Below, in pieces: positions 1 to 8,595 of a DNA stretch of 64,000 nt (the first letter of the stretch is position 1; each line of letters starts with the position of its first letter). The notes beneath the pieces are model-generated. The model was not told where the DNA came from. It did not search any database and saw nothing but the letters and a program-made list of their open reading frames with translations. Source of the DNA: Acidisoma silvae (lineage in GTDB: Bacteria; Pseudomonadota; Alphaproteobacteria; Acetobacterales; Acetobacteraceae); NCBI RefSeq assembly GCF_020618775.1, contig NZ_JAESVB010000005.1, positions 248,001 through 312,000 on the forward strand, read 5' to 3'. Both the position numbers and the translations under genes were made by a program.

Positions 1-1346
1 ACGTCGCCATGCGCTTCGCCCAGGATACCTTCTCGGGCCTGCTGACGGCGCTGACCATTTTCACCATTCTGGGCGAGATTTTCGCCCCCGCCATCCTGCA
101 TGTGGTGGCGCCCGGCTTCGACGCCGACCCCGCGCATTTCCGCCTGACGGTGGAGCTGACGCGCATCACCTTTCCCTATCTCGCCTTCATCTCTCTCGCT
201 TCCTTCCAGGGGGGCCTGCTGAACGCGGTCGATCGTTTCGCGGCCACCGCCGCGACCTCCATCCTGCTCAATGTCTTCATCATCGCGGCCCTGCTGATCC
301 ATCCGGTGACAGGCCAGAACCTGTCGCTGTCGGTGACGCTGGCCGGCATCGCGCAATGCCTGTGGCTGGCCTGGTCCTGCCGCCGCGCGGGCCTGAAGCT
401 GGGCATGCCGCGCCTGCATCTGTCGCCCGAACTGCGCCGGCTGATGCGCGTCATGCTGCCCGGCGTCTTCGGTGCCGGGGCGACGCAGCTGAACCTGATG
501 GTCTCGACCGCCATCGCCTCGTTGGCCCCCGTGGGCTCGGTCTCCTATCTCGCCTATGCCGACCGGCTGAACCAACTGCCGCTCGGCGTCGTCGGCATCG
601 CGGTCGCGACCGCCATTCTGCCCACCCTCTCGCGCCACATCCGCCGCGGCGAGGATAGCGCCGCCCTGCATACGCAGAACCGGGGCCTGGAACTGGCGCT
701 GCTGCTGACCCTGCCGGCAGCGGTGGCCCTGTTGCTGGAAAGCCATGCCATTTTGCAGGTGCTGTTCGAGCGTGGAAAATTCGGCCCGCATCAGGTGGCC
801 GAGGTGGCACCGACCCTGGCCGCTTACGCCTTCGGCCTGCCCGCCTTCGTGCTCATCAAGGTCGTCATCACCGATTTCCTGGCGCGGCACGACACGCTGA
901 CGCCGGTCAAGGTCGCGGCCAGCGCCATGGCGGTGAATATCGTGCTGACGATTACGCTCGGCCTTTATTCCGGCCTGGCCCATGTCGGCATCGCGCTGGC
1001 GACCTCCATCGCCGGCTGGGTCAATGCCGGCAGCCTGATGGTGATCTCCTCCCGCCGCCGGCATTTCTCTCTGGACCAGCGCAGCCGCCGCAGCATCCCC
1101 CGCATTCTGCTGGCCGCCATGGGCATGGGGGCGGCATTGATCGGCGTGCAGCATCTATTGCAGCCGGGCCTGAACGCACATCATCTTCTGCTGCGATTGA
1201 TTGCACTTTCGTCACTTGTCGGCAGCGGAATGGCAGTCTTCGCCCTGCTATGTCTGGTCCTTGGCGTCGCCCATCCGCGCGAGCTGAAGCGGATGCTGCG
1301 GGGCCGGCGCGGTGCGACGGCACCCACCACCGAGACTGTGCCGTGA
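1..1346 (+). CDS. murJ: Lipid II flippase MurJ (MviN), 5'-truncated by window edge
   Basis: Polytopic inner-membrane protein of the MOP superfamily that flips lipid-linked peptidoglycan precursor to the periplasm. The reading frame is open from base 3, so the true start lies outside the window; about 447 residues are visible against a usual length near 510, so roughly the first 60-70 are missing. Repeated hydrophobic segments run to the end, and the family's pattern of short polar loops with R/K is visible (for example the stretch coding around 520-620, with SYLAYADRLNQLPLGVVGIA). The C-terminus is basic. It ends 86 bases before the next gene, which has its own Shine-Dalgarno (GAGGGG). Essential in most rod-shaped bacteria; family call is firm. 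Confidence 0.93.
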   Translation, partial: VAMRFAQDTFSGLLTALTIFTILGEIFAPAILHVVAPGFDADPAHFRLTVELTRITFPYLAFISLASFQGGLLNAVDRFAATAATSILLNVFIIAALLIHPVTGQNLSLSVTLAGIAQCLWLAWSCRRAGLKLGMPRLHLSPELRRLMRVMLPGVFGAGATQLNLMVSTAIASLAPVGSVSYLAYADRLNQLPLGVVGIAVATAILPTLSRHIRRGEDSAALHTQNRGLELALLLTLPAAVALLLESHAILQVLFERGKFGPHQVAEVAPTLAAYAFGLPAFVLIKVVITDFLARHDTLTPVKVAASAMAVNIVLTITLGLYSGLAHVGIALATSIAGWVNAGSLMVISSRRRHFSLDQRSRRSIPRILLAAMGMGAALIGVQHLLQPGLNAHHLLLRLIALSSLVGSGMAVFALLCLVLGVAHPRELKRMLRGRRGATAPTTETVP

Positions 1347-1432
1347 GATTGACCGGCGGAATGGCAAGGTTCAGTCTCACACTGGAATAATGACGGCCCG
1401 GCAAAGCTGCGGCCTTTCGTGAGGGGCCGAGC

Positions 1433-3184
1433 ATGTCCGACACCATCAGTGGCGCGCCGAGCGTTTCGGACTATCTCAACGCGTCCTACTGGGCCTATTC
1501 CCAGGCCGGCACGCCCTATCCCGATCGCGACACGACGCTGCCAACCGGCTTCAGCTATTTCACCGTGAATGGCCAGAACCTGATCGAATACGACCCGGCT
1601 GTCGGCCTGTATGCCGCTGCGGTCATCGATTCTTCGGGCAATCTGCTGGTGACCTTCGAAGGTACGAACGTCCATACCGGCAATGACACATTCACCGCCG
1701 CGCAGATCCTGGACGATGCGTCCATCGTCGAGGGCATCAATGCCCCATCCTATCAGCCGGCGCTGACCTTCACCCAGACCGTGCTGGCCGATGCGGAAGC
1801 CGCTGGGTACAGCGTGTCGAATATCTTCGTCACCGGGCATTCCCTGGGCGCGGCCGAAGCGGAATATGTCGCAACGCAGACCGGGCTTTCCGGCACCACC
1901 TTCGGCACGCCCGGCATCCCGACAGGCGATATCCCGGCCAGCACCACGTCCGTCATGACCGATTACGTGGAACGCGGCGATCCGGTCGGCAATTACGCGG
2001 TCGGCTGGAATGATCAGCCCTTGCTGCAGGCCCAGGACGTGCAGCATTTCGGCACGGCGGTTGTCCTTGGCAGCTATGAAAGCGCGGCTCTGATTTATGC
2101 CGCCGACGCGACCTATGTCGCGGCCATCAATGCGCCGACCAAGGCTGAGGAAGTCGCCGGCATCGCCGCGGCGGCGGCCACGCTTTACAAGGCGGCCGTC
2201 GAATATCATGCGCTGACAACCTATGCCCGTGACCTCGGCGTCACCATCACCGGTGCCAGCGGCTCGACCGATGGGGCCGACGGCGGCACAGCCCTGATTG
2301 CCGGCCTCTTCGGCAGCATTCCCGGCGTCACCGTTTTGCCGAATGGCGCGCTGAACGTATCGGGCGCCGACCTGACGGCGCCGGGTGCGGTCACCGTGTC
2401 CGCAGCCGGGCTGACGCTTCCCTCTGTCACCCCCAATGCCTCACTGCCACTGCTGAACCCCTTGATCAATCTCAGCCTGCAAAGCGACGGCCAGGGCGGG
2501 ACGACGATCAGCTTCAGCGCGGCGTCCGACGGCATCGTGTTTGGCGGCAGCAATGGCGCCACCATCCAGGGCGACGGCGCCCCGCTGACCTTCATCGGCG
2601 GGTCCGGCGCGGTGTCGGTCATCGGCGGCAGCGGGGCCGCGACGCTGTACGGATCAACCAGCAGCACGACCACCACCTTTCTGGTCGGCGGATCGAGCAA
2701 CAGCAATCAGCTCTATGGCGGCGCAGGTGCCTCAACGCTTGTGGCCGGCAGCGGTGCCTCCACCCTGGTCGGCGGCAGCGGCCCCACGCTGTTGATGGCC
2801 AATGGCGCGAACCCGGACGAGATCGTCGCCGGGTCCGGCGCCAGCACCGTCAACGGCCTGTACGGCAGCGGGCCGGAAGCCGTCTTCGCGGGATCGGGGG
2901 GCGACATCATCGCGCTTGGCAGCGGGGCCGATTCCGCCTTCGGCGGCAGCGGTGTCGCCAGCATCATCGGCGGCAGCGGGCCGGATGTTTATGGCTTCGT
3001 GAATGGCCATGCCGGCGGCAGCGACATCATCGTCGGGCTGAAGGCGAACGACGTCATTGCCTTCGGCGGTTACGGCGCCACCCCCATCACATCGGAAGGC
3101 GTAGTGAAGGGGTCCGACCTCATCACCCTTTCGGACGGGACGGTGATTCTCCTCGCGGGGATCGACCATAAAATCTTCAATTGA
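1433..3184 (+). CDS. Secreted lipase-like protein with glycine-rich (RTX-type) repeats
   Basis: A 583-residue protein with two parts. Residues 1-270 resemble a class-3-type alpha/beta-hydrolase: nucleophile elbow GHSLGA at 135-140 (Ser137), a likely catalytic Asp183 in RGDPVGNY and a candidate His259 in EYHALTTY. Residues about 360-520 are tandem Gly/Ser/Ala-rich units of the GGSGA...L/I..GS kind, like the beta-roll repeats of acetobacterial type I secreted proteins. The last 60 residues have the non-repetitive hydrophobic tail (GSDLITLSDGT...) seen on such exoproteins. There is no N-terminal signal peptide, which fits C-terminally signalled type I export, but no ABC exporter is present nearby. 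Substrate is unknown; lipase/esterase is an inference from the elbow motif. Confidence 0.75.
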   Translation: MSDTISGAPSVSDYLNASYWAYSQAGTPYPDRDTTLPTGFSYFTVNGQNLIEYDPAVGLYAAAVIDSSGNLLVTFEGTNVHTGNDTFTAAQILDDASIVEGINAPSYQPALTFTQTVLADAEAAGYSVSNIFVTGHSLGAAEAEYVATQTGLSGTTFGTPGIPTGDIPASTTSVMTDYVERGDPVGNYAVGWNDQPLLQAQDVQHFGTAVVLGSYESAALIYAADATYVAAINAPTKAEEVAGIAAAAATLYKAAVEYHALTTYARDLGVTITGASGSTDGADGGTALIAGLFGSIPGVTVLPNGALNVSGADLTAPGAVTVSAAGLTLPSVTPNASLPLLNPLINLSLQSDGQGGTTISFSAASDGIVFGGSNGATIQGDGAPLTFIGGSGAVSVIGGSGAATLYGSTSSTTTTFLVGGSSNSNQLYGGAGASTLVAGSGASTLVGGSGPTLLMANGANPDEIVAGSGASTVNGLYGSGPEAVFAGSGGDIIALGSGADSAFGGSGVASIIGGSGPDVYGFVNGHAGGSDIIVGLKANDVIAFGGYGATPITSEGVVKGSDLITLSDGTVILLAGIDHKIFN

Positions 3185-3260
3185 CCGGCTGATTTCGGGT
3201 TCAAAACCGTTTAAGTCAGGTCAGGCGCGCAGGGCAGATGCCCCACCAAACGCTTGCGGC

Positions 3261-3280
3261 TTTTGTTGCAGTGCACCATC
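3261..3280. promoter_or_regulatory. Possible PhaR-like TGC-rich site upstream of PHB depolymerase gene
   Basis: The stretch holds TTGTTGCAGTGCACCA with the core TGCAGTGCA, about 60-80 bases upstream of the esterase start. TGC-rich sites are bound by PhaR in some alphaproteobacteria that regulate phasin and PHA genes. A similar TTGTTGCAGTGC string also occurs inside hpnE near 8738-8750, where it is coding, so chance occurrence is a real possibility. Confidence 0.2.
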
Positions 3281-3340
3281 TTCGCTGTAGCGAATAGCGG
3301 CAATCTGTGCCGCCCAAACCCATGACAGTCAGAGTTCTTG

Positions 3341-4543
3341 ATGGCTCTCCTCCTCGGTCAGGATAGCATCTTCGGTCAGTTGCTGAACTTCACCCCGCAC
3401 CCGCTGGTCCAGGCCATGCTGGATGGCGGCAGCGAGGCAGAGGATGATCAGGATCTGACCGTGACCCGCGATTTCGGCGCCAATCCCGGCAATCTGCGCA
3501 TGCTGTCCTTTCGCCCGGCCGGGCTGCCGGATGGTGCGCCGCTTGTGGTGGTGCTGCATGGCTGCAAGCAGACCGCCGGCGCCTATGACCGTGGTGCCGG
3601 CTGGTCGCAGCTGGCGCAGGAATTCGGCTTCGCCGTGCTGCTGCCGGAACAGCGGCGCCTGAACAACCCGCAAGGCTGCTTCAACTGGTTTCAGCCCGAG
3701 GATGTCAGCCGGGACGAGGGCGAGGTCGCCTCCATCGCCAGCATGATCCGTTTCCTGCTGCGGGAGGAGCGGCTGGATGCCGGCCGCGTCTTCATCACCG
3801 GCCTGTCCGCCGGCGGCGGCCTGACGGCCGCCATGCTGGCAACTTACCCGGAGCTTTTCGCGGGCGGCGCCATCATCGCCGGCCTGCCCTTCGGCAGCGC
3901 CAATGGCGTGCATGAAGCCTTCGGCGCGATGGGCCAGGGCCGCATCCGCCCGGCGCGGGAATTGGGGGATCGCGTGCGCGCGGCCTCCCGCCATCACGGC
4001 CCTTGGCCGACGGTCTCGATCTGGCAGGGCGAGGCCGATACGACCGTCAATCCGGTCAATGCTACCGAACTGGTGAAGCAATGGACGGATGTCCAAGGCA
4101 TCGACGGCCAGGCGCCGGAGCAAAGCATGATCGGGCCGGTCAGCCATCAGGTCTGGCGTAACGGCAAAGGCCAGATGGCGGTCGAGCTGTATCGCATTCC
4201 CGGTTTCGGCCATGCAACGCCGATCGACCCGATGGCGCGGCCCGCTGTCGCCCGCTGCGGCTCGGTGACCGCCAGCCGCTATATTCTGCCGGCCGGCATA
4301 TCGTCGACCTATCGCATCGCCGAAAGCTGGGGCCTGACGGGTGAAGGCCTGTCCCGCCGCCGCGACAGCGCCTGGGACAAGGGACCGGGAACGCCCTTCG
4401 GCGGACATCAGCTGTGGCAGAATCTGATGCCCGGCGGGATGACGGTGCTGAAGGAGATGACGGCCGAGCTGACCGCACCCGATACCGTGCTGGGCCGCGT
4501 GCTGCGCTCCACCGGCCTCATCGACACCAAGGGCCGGAAATAG
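3341..4543 (+). CDS. PHB depolymerase-family esterase
   Basis: 400-residue alpha/beta-hydrolase of the PHB depolymerase / feruloyl-esterase-like family. Visible landmarks are the LHGCKQTAGAYDRGAGW block (residues 72-88), nucleophile elbow GLSAG at 154-158 (Ser156), a later GEADTTVNP block carrying the likely catalytic Asp, and PGFGHATP with the likely His. I chose ATG 3341; a TTG directly before it is in frame but adds nothing. No obvious signal peptide is present, so an intracellular or non-classically exported enzyme is possible. A phasin gene lies at 22138-22566, so polyhydroxyalkanoate metabolism in this organism is plausible. The substrate could equally be another polyester or aryl ester. 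Confidence 0.82.
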   Translation: MALLLGQDSIFGQLLNFTPHPLVQAMLDGGSEAEDDQDLTVTRDFGANPGNLRMLSFRPAGLPDGAPLVVVLHGCKQTAGAYDRGAGWSQLAQEFGFAVLLPEQRRLNNPQGCFNWFQPEDVSRDEGEVASIASMIRFLLREERLDAGRVFITGLSAGGGLTAAMLATYPELFAGGAIIAGLPFGSANGVHEAFGAMGQGRIRPARELGDRVRAASRHHGPWPTVSIWQGEADTTVNPVNATELVKQWTDVQGIDGQAPEQSMIGPVSHQVWRNGKGQMAVELYRIPGFGHATPIDPMARPAVARCGSVTASRYILPAGISSTYRIAESWGLTGEGLSRRRDSAWDKGPGTPFGGHQLWQNLMPGGMTVLKEMTAELTAPDTVLGRVLRSTGLIDTKGRK

Positions 4544-4580
4544 CAGCCGCTTTAGTTTTGTTAGGTTTCGATTGAAACAC

Positions 4581-4611
4581 CGTCATCCCCGTGCCTGTCA
4601 CGGGGATGACG
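4581..4611. terminator. 13-bp perfect hairpin between convergent genes
   Basis: CGTCATCCCCGTG pairs perfectly with CACGGGGATGACG around a 5-base loop. It lies between the 3' ends of the esterase gene and the convergent SDR gene, so it may terminate both. It lacks a U-tract. It shares the GTCAT...ATGAC frame with the hairpins at 22036-22119, 30081-30108 and 49099-49177. Confidence 0.6.
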
Positions 4612-4632
4612 AGCGACCAACTTGGCCCGGCC

Positions 4633-5694
4633 TTACGGGATCAGACGGTCGGCCCGCAGCCGCTCGAAGAGCGTGAAGAAAGCATCGTCGGTCGGCTGAT
4701 AGTCCAGAAATCCCAGGCGACGGCTTTTGGACATATCCGTCACCACCTCAATCGGCCGGCCGAGATCGGCATCCGTATGCCAGGGCGAGACGAGGCGGTT
4801 GATATCGGCTTCCGCCAAATCGTGCTTGGCCGCGATGTCGGCCCAGATCGGCGCGTCACCGGCCATCTGGCTTTCCAGCGGGCGGATGGTGCCGTCGAAA
4901 GGCTGGGCTTCAATGCCGAACCAGCCCGCGATCCGCTGCCACATCCAGCTCCAGCGGAACACATCGCCGTCCACGACATTGAACGCCTCATTGAATGCGG
5001 CCGGGGTTGTTGACGCCCATAGCATGTGGCGGGCCAGCTGATGCGCTTCCGTCATATCGGTCAGGCTGGTCCATTGCGCGGGCGAACCTGGGAACTGGAA
5101 GGGCCGGCCTGTCACGCGGCAGATGGTGGCATCGACGGCGAGCGTGGTCCCCATGTTCATGGCATTGCCCACGGCCTTGCCGATGACGGTATGCGGCCGA
5201 TGAATGGACCAGGTGAAGCCGTCCCGCGCGGCGGCGGCGTAAACCTCATCCTCCTGCGCGTAATAGAAATTCTCGATATCCAGCCGCGACTGCTCCTCCC
5301 GGAAGGGCGTCGCGGGCAATGTGCCTTTGCCATAGGCCTCGAACGGCCCAAGATAATGCTTAAGGCCGGTGACGAGGGCGACATGGCGCACCGAGCCCGC
5401 CGGGCGCAGCGCATCCAGCAGGTTGCGGACCATGGCGCTGTTGACGCGGATATTCTCGGCTTCCGTCGGCTGGCGCAGCCAGGACGTGATGAAGACATGG
5501 CTGGGCGTCTGGCCGGCCAGCGCTGTTTTGAGTGAGGCCGGGTCGAGCAGATCGGCCGCCACCTTCGCCATGCCGGCAGGGCCTTCCGGCCGGCGCGCGA
5601 GACCCGCGACCTGCCAGCCGCCATCCGTCAGCACCTCGGCCGTCGCCGCACCGATGATACCGCTGACGCCCGCGATCAAAGCCTGGCCTGTCAT
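4633..5694 (-). CDS. SDR-family NAD(P)-dependent oxidoreductase (PRISE / progesterone-5-beta-reductase-like)
   Basis: 353-residue atypical extended short-chain dehydrogenase. The N-terminus carries the dinucleotide-binding glycine motif GVSGIIGAA (residues 9-17), followed by an ARR segment consistent with NADP binding. Later segments (ITSWLR, LVTGLKHYLGPFEAYGKG, ENFYYAQEDEV, WSIHRPHTVIG) match the PRISE subgroup of enone reductases, where the active-site Tyr sits in the NFYYxxED block. It is divergent from the HxlR regulator at 5791, with 96 bases between starts; HxlR proteins often control adjacent oxidoreductases that respond to quinones or aldehydes. The natural substrate cannot be read from the sequence. 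Confidence 0.82.
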   Translation of the reverse strand: MTGQALIAGVSGIIGAATAEVLTDGGWQVAGLARRPEGPAGMAKVAADLLDPASLKTALAGQTPSHVFITSWLRQPTEAENIRVNSAMVRNLLDALRPAGSVRHVALVTGLKHYLGPFEAYGKGTLPATPFREEQSRLDIENFYYAQEDEVYAAAARDGFTWSIHRPHTVIGKAVGNAMNMGTTLAVDATICRVTGRPFQFPGSPAQWTSLTDMTEAHQLARHMLWASTTPAAFNEAFNVVDGDVFRWSWMWQRIAGWFGIEAQPFDGTIRPLESQMAGDAPIWADIAAKHDLAEADINRLVSPWHTDADLGRPIEVVTDMSKSRRLGFLDYQPTDDAFFTLFERLRADRLIP

Positions 5695-5775
5695 GGCAAC
5701 TCCTGTTTTCTTGTTCTTGCTTCACATAGTCAGGCATTCGGCATCGGGCTAGAAGGCACCCGGACGGGACATAGA

Positions 5776-5787
5776 TACCTGGAGGTA
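5776..5787. promoter_or_regulatory. Small palindrome overlapping the HxlR-gene ribosome binding site
   Basis: TACCTGGAGGTA is a perfect inverted repeat (5-2-5) that contains the GGAGG Shine-Dalgarno of the HxlR gene, five bases before its ATG. It could be an operator for the dimeric HxlR protein or simply a strong ribosome binding site; only its symmetry supports the former. Confidence 0.3.
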
Positions 5788-5790
5788 ACC

Positions 5791-6201
5791 ATGCCAGATT
5801 CCATAATGATGGCGCCACCGGCCGATGATGAGTGGCGGGAGGATTGCGCGCCGCGCCGCGTGCTGGAGATTTTCGCCAGCAAATGGACCAGCATGATCCT
5901 GCATGCGCTGGACGCCCGGCATGGCGGCACCGCGCGCACCGGCGTGCTGCTGCGCAGCCTGCCCGGCATTTCCAAAAAGATGCTGACCCAGACGCTGCGG
6001 GATATGGAGGCATCCGGCCTTGTCAGCCGGCGCGTCTATGGCACCGTGCCGCCGGCGGTCGATTATACGCTGACGCCGCTCGGGCATCGCTTCGTCGAGC
6101 CGCTGGAACTGCTGTACGGCTGGGCGCGGCGGAATGCCGATGCGCTGGATGCGTTGACGACACAGCGGACCCTGCGGGAGACGAGCAAGACCCATGGGTG
6201 A
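5791..6201 (+). CDS. HxlR-family transcriptional regulator
   Basis: 136-residue winged-helix regulator. The family signature is clear: a Cys in the N-terminal segment (EDCAPRRVLEIFASKWTSMIL), then the recognition region (RSLPGISKKMLTQTLRDMEASGLVSRRVYG) and the wing (PPAVDYTLTPLG). Such proteins bind as dimers and often sense electrophiles through the conserved Cys. It has a good Shine-Dalgarno (GGAGG, spacing 5) and is divergent from the SDR gene, its most likely target. The downstream small gene overlaps its 3' end by 8 bases. Confidence 0.9.
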   Translation: MPDSIMMAPPADDEWREDCAPRRVLEIFASKWTSMILHALDARHGGTARTGVLLRSLPGISKKMLTQTLRDMEASGLVSRRVYGTVPPAVDYTLTPLGHRFVEPLELLYGWARRNADALDALTTQRTLRETSKTHG

Positions 6202-6487
6202 GAAGAAAAAGCAGCGTCTGGCGGAAGCCGAGGCGGCAAAAACCCTGGCGACGATCGCAGACACGCCGCCGCATGGCGATGAGGCGACGGAGGCCGCTGC
6301 CGTGCCGCCTACAGCGGAAAGCGTGCCAACGCATCCGGAGGAATTGCGCGCCAGCGTGACCTTGCGCATCGGCGACAAGATCAGCCTGTCCGCGACGGCC
6401 CGCGCGACCCCGGCCGGGCTGGTGGCCAGTGCGCTGATCGTCACGGCGGCGATGGTGCCGCTGATCTGGATTACCCGGAGAAGGTAG
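6194..6487 (+). CDS. Small tail-anchored hypothetical protein
   Basis: 97 residues; not recognised. The first ten residues are strongly basic (GEKKKQRL), the middle is acidic and Ala/Pro-rich, and residues about 74-92 form a single hydrophobic helix (LVASALIVTAAMVPLIWI) followed by a basic TRRR end, so it looks like a tail-anchored or single-pass membrane protein. Its start overlaps the HxlR stop by 8 bases, indicating translational coupling. A structural stretch at residues 50-70 (ASVTLRIGDKISLSATARAT) could be beta-rich. No function can be assigned. Confidence 0.6.
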   Translation: MGEKKKQRLAEAEAAKTLATIADTPPHGDEATEAAAVPPTAESVPTHPEELRASVTLRIGDKISLSATARATPAGLVASALIVTAAMVPLIWITRRR

Positions 6488-6501
6488 ACACTTGTTTAGT
6501 C

Positions 6502-6538
6502 ATCCCCGGCCTTGCCGGCCGCGCCTTGTGCCGGGGAT
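6502..6538. repeat. Imperfect GTCATCCCCGGC...GCCGGGGAT inverted repeat
   Basis: ATCCCCGGC and GCCGGGGAT form a 9-bp inverted repeat with an inner GGCC-type hairpin. It lies in the gap between convergent small gene and shc, and belongs to the same general class as the GTCAT-type hairpins elsewhere in the window. Confidence 0.5.
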
Positions 6539-6601
6539 CTACCCGTCTTGGCGCCCACACGCCGTCATGGCGCCGCAAGGGGGTAGGCCCGGGGCGCGCA
6601 G

Positions 6602-6622
6602 CCCGCGGAACAAGTCCGCGGG
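6602..6622. terminator. 8-bp hairpin downstream of shc
   Basis: CCCGCGGA pairs with TCCGCGGG around a 5-base loop, 29 bases beyond the shc stop codon on the minus strand. No U-tract follows, so it may be a 3'-stabilising or pausing structure rather than a classical terminator. Confidence 0.45.
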
Positions 6623-6650
6623 CGACAGCTAGCAGCGCAGAGCGCGCCCC

Positions 6651-8588
6651 TCAGAAACCCCACTGCACCTGACGGCTATTGCCCTGTTGCAGGTTGCGGT
6701 AGCGGGCCATGGCCATCAGCGGAAAGAACAGCCGGTAGCCGTGATAGCGGAGGTAGAAGACCTTCGGAAAACCGACGGCGTTATAGGGCGCTTCGTCCCA
6801 CTCCCCATCCGGCTTCTGCACCGATTGCAGCCAGGCGATGCCGCGCGCGACGGCCGGATGATCGGCCTGCCCCGCCGCCATCAGGCCCAGCACGGCCCAG
6901 GCCGTCTGGCTGGGCAGGCTTTCATGATATTCGCCCTTGGGCGCGCCTTCGAAACTGGCGGCATCCTCGCCCCAGCCGCCCTCGGGCCGCTGCTTGGACA
7001 TCAGCCAGGCCACCGCGCGCGCCACCATCGGGTCTTCCTGCGGCACGCCGGCGGCGTTGAGCGCGCAAAGAACCGACCAGGTGCCGTAGATGTAATTGGT
7101 GCCCCAGCGGCCGAACCAGCAGCCTTCCTTTTCCTGATCGGCGCGCAGGAAGTCCAAGGCGCGGGCGATCACCGCCAGGTCTTTGGCATGACCGAGCTGG
7201 GCCAGGAAGGACACGCAGCGCGCCGTCACATCCGCCGTCGGCGGATCAAGCAAGGCGCCGTGGTCGGCGAAGGGAATATGGTTGAGAAAGTCATGGTTGT
7301 TGTCGGCGTCGAAAGCGCCCCAGCCGCCGTTCTTGCTCTGCATGCCGATGACCCATTCACGCGCACGCGCGACTGACTGCGCATGGGCCGGGTCACCGTT
7401 GCGGTGCAGCAGCATGCCGACGACCGCCGTGTCGTCGACGTCGGGGTAATGATCGTTATTATATTGGAAGGCCCAGCCGCCGGGCGGCACATCCGGCTTG
7501 ATTTCGGCCCAGTCGCCCCGCACCTCGGTGATCTGCTTGCCCAGAAGCCAATTGGCGGCGGCTTCCACCTCGGCCGCGCCCAGGCCCTTGGACTCGGCCA
7601 TGGCATGGGCGGCCAAACCGGTATCCCAGATCGGCGACAAGCAGGGCTGGCAATAGGCTTCGCCGTCCTTGACGGTGACGAGATTCTGCACCGATTTCCA
7701 GGCAATGGCGAAATCCGGGTGATCCGGCGCATAGCCCAGGACATCGAACATCATCACGGAATTGGCCATGGCCGGGTAGATGGCGCCCAGCCCGTCCTCG
7801 CCGTTCAGACGCTCATGCACCCAGGCGACCGCGCTATCCACATGCTTCTGCCGGCGCGCGGGTGCGACCTTCGGGTCCACCTTCTGCAACACGGTGTCGA
7901 TGGCCTTGAAGAGATGGCCCCAATTGCTGCGATAGGGACCGCGCATCCAGTCCGTCACCTGCTCCGGCGGGGTCGCGAAGAGCTCGGCCACGTGAATCTC
8001 GCGCGGATTGCGGGCGCGCGGCTTCAGCGACATCAGCACCAGCAGCGGCACGATGACGGTGCGCGACCAATAGCTGACCTTGAGGAGATGGAAGGGAAAC
8101 CACTGCGGCAGGCCCATGATTTCGATCGGCATCACCGGCACGGCGCGCCAGGGCACTTCCCCGAACAGGGCCAGCTGAATGCGCGTGAAGACATTGGCGC
8201 GCTCGGCGCCGCCGGCGGCCAGGATTGCGCGGCGGGCGCGGGCCATATGCGGGGCGTTGATATCGTCGCCGATGGCCTTCAGCGCGAAATAGGCTTTGAC
8301 ACTCGCTGAGATATTGAACGCGCCGCCGTGATACAGCGGCCAGCCGCCGTGCTCGCCCTGGATACGCCGCAGATACACGCCGATCTTCTGTTGCAGCGGG
8401 TCGTCGATGCGGTCGAGATAATGCTCCAGCAACACATATTCGGCCGGAATGGTCGCGTCGGCCTCGAGCTCGAAGACCCAATGGCCGTCGCCGTTCTGGC
8501 GTGACGTGAGGGCGGCTTCGGCGCGGGCAATCGCTGCCGTCAGATCCTCGGTCGCAGTTGTGGTGTCGAGCAGAATATCGTGCGGCAT
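6651..8588 (-). CDS. shc: Squalene-hopene cyclase (HpnF)
   Basis: 645-residue class II terpene cyclase that converts squalene to hopene/hopanol at the inner membrane. The protonating DXDD motif is intact (Asp383-Val-Asp-Asp386, in PDVDDTAVV). Several QW-type repeats are visible, including RRIQGEHGGWPL, GMQSKNGGWGAFD, SKQRPEGGWGE and SVQKPDGEWDE, and the product-defining substrate channel residues around FGRWGTNYIYGTWS are present. Length matches the family. It is the last gene of the hopanoid operon, 7 bases after hpnE. Hopanoids order bacterial membranes and are abundant in acetic acid bacteria and relatives. Confidence 0.97.
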   Translation of the reverse strand: MPHDILLDTTTATEDLTAAIARAEAALTSRQNGDGHWVFELEADATIPAEYVLLEHYLDRIDDPLQQKIGVYLRRIQGEHGGWPLYHGGAFNISASVKAYFALKAIGDDINAPHMARARRAILAAGGAERANVFTRIQLALFGEVPWRAVPVMPIEIMGLPQWFPFHLLKVSYWSRTVIVPLLVLMSLKPRARNPREIHVAELFATPPEQVTDWMRGPYRSNWGHLFKAIDTVLQKVDPKVAPARRQKHVDSAVAWVHERLNGEDGLGAIYPAMANSVMMFDVLGYAPDHPDFAIAWKSVQNLVTVKDGEAYCQPCLSPIWDTGLAAHAMAESKGLGAAEVEAAANWLLGKQITEVRGDWAEIKPDVPPGGWAFQYNNDHYPDVDDTAVVGMLLHRNGDPAHAQSVARAREWVIGMQSKNGGWGAFDADNNHDFLNHIPFADHGALLDPPTADVTARCVSFLAQLGHAKDLAVIARALDFLRADQEKEGCWFGRWGTNYIYGTWSVLCALNAAGVPQEDPMVARAVAWLMSKQRPEGGWGEDAASFEGAPKGEYHESLPSQTAWAVLGLMAAGQADHPAVARGIAWLQSVQKPDGEWDEAPYNAVGFPKVFYLRYHGYRLFFPLMAMARYRNLQQGNSRQVQWGF

Positions 8589-8595
8589 CGTGGTT

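Noticed and set aside
2560-3000. Tandem repeats in the lipase-like gene as a candidate CRISPR or intergenic array.
   Set aside because: They are in-frame glycine-rich coding repeats without unique spacers.
3185-3340. Possible tRNA because of a GGGTTCAAAA string.
   Set aside because: No acceptor stem, anticodon arm or correct T-loop spacing could be found around it.
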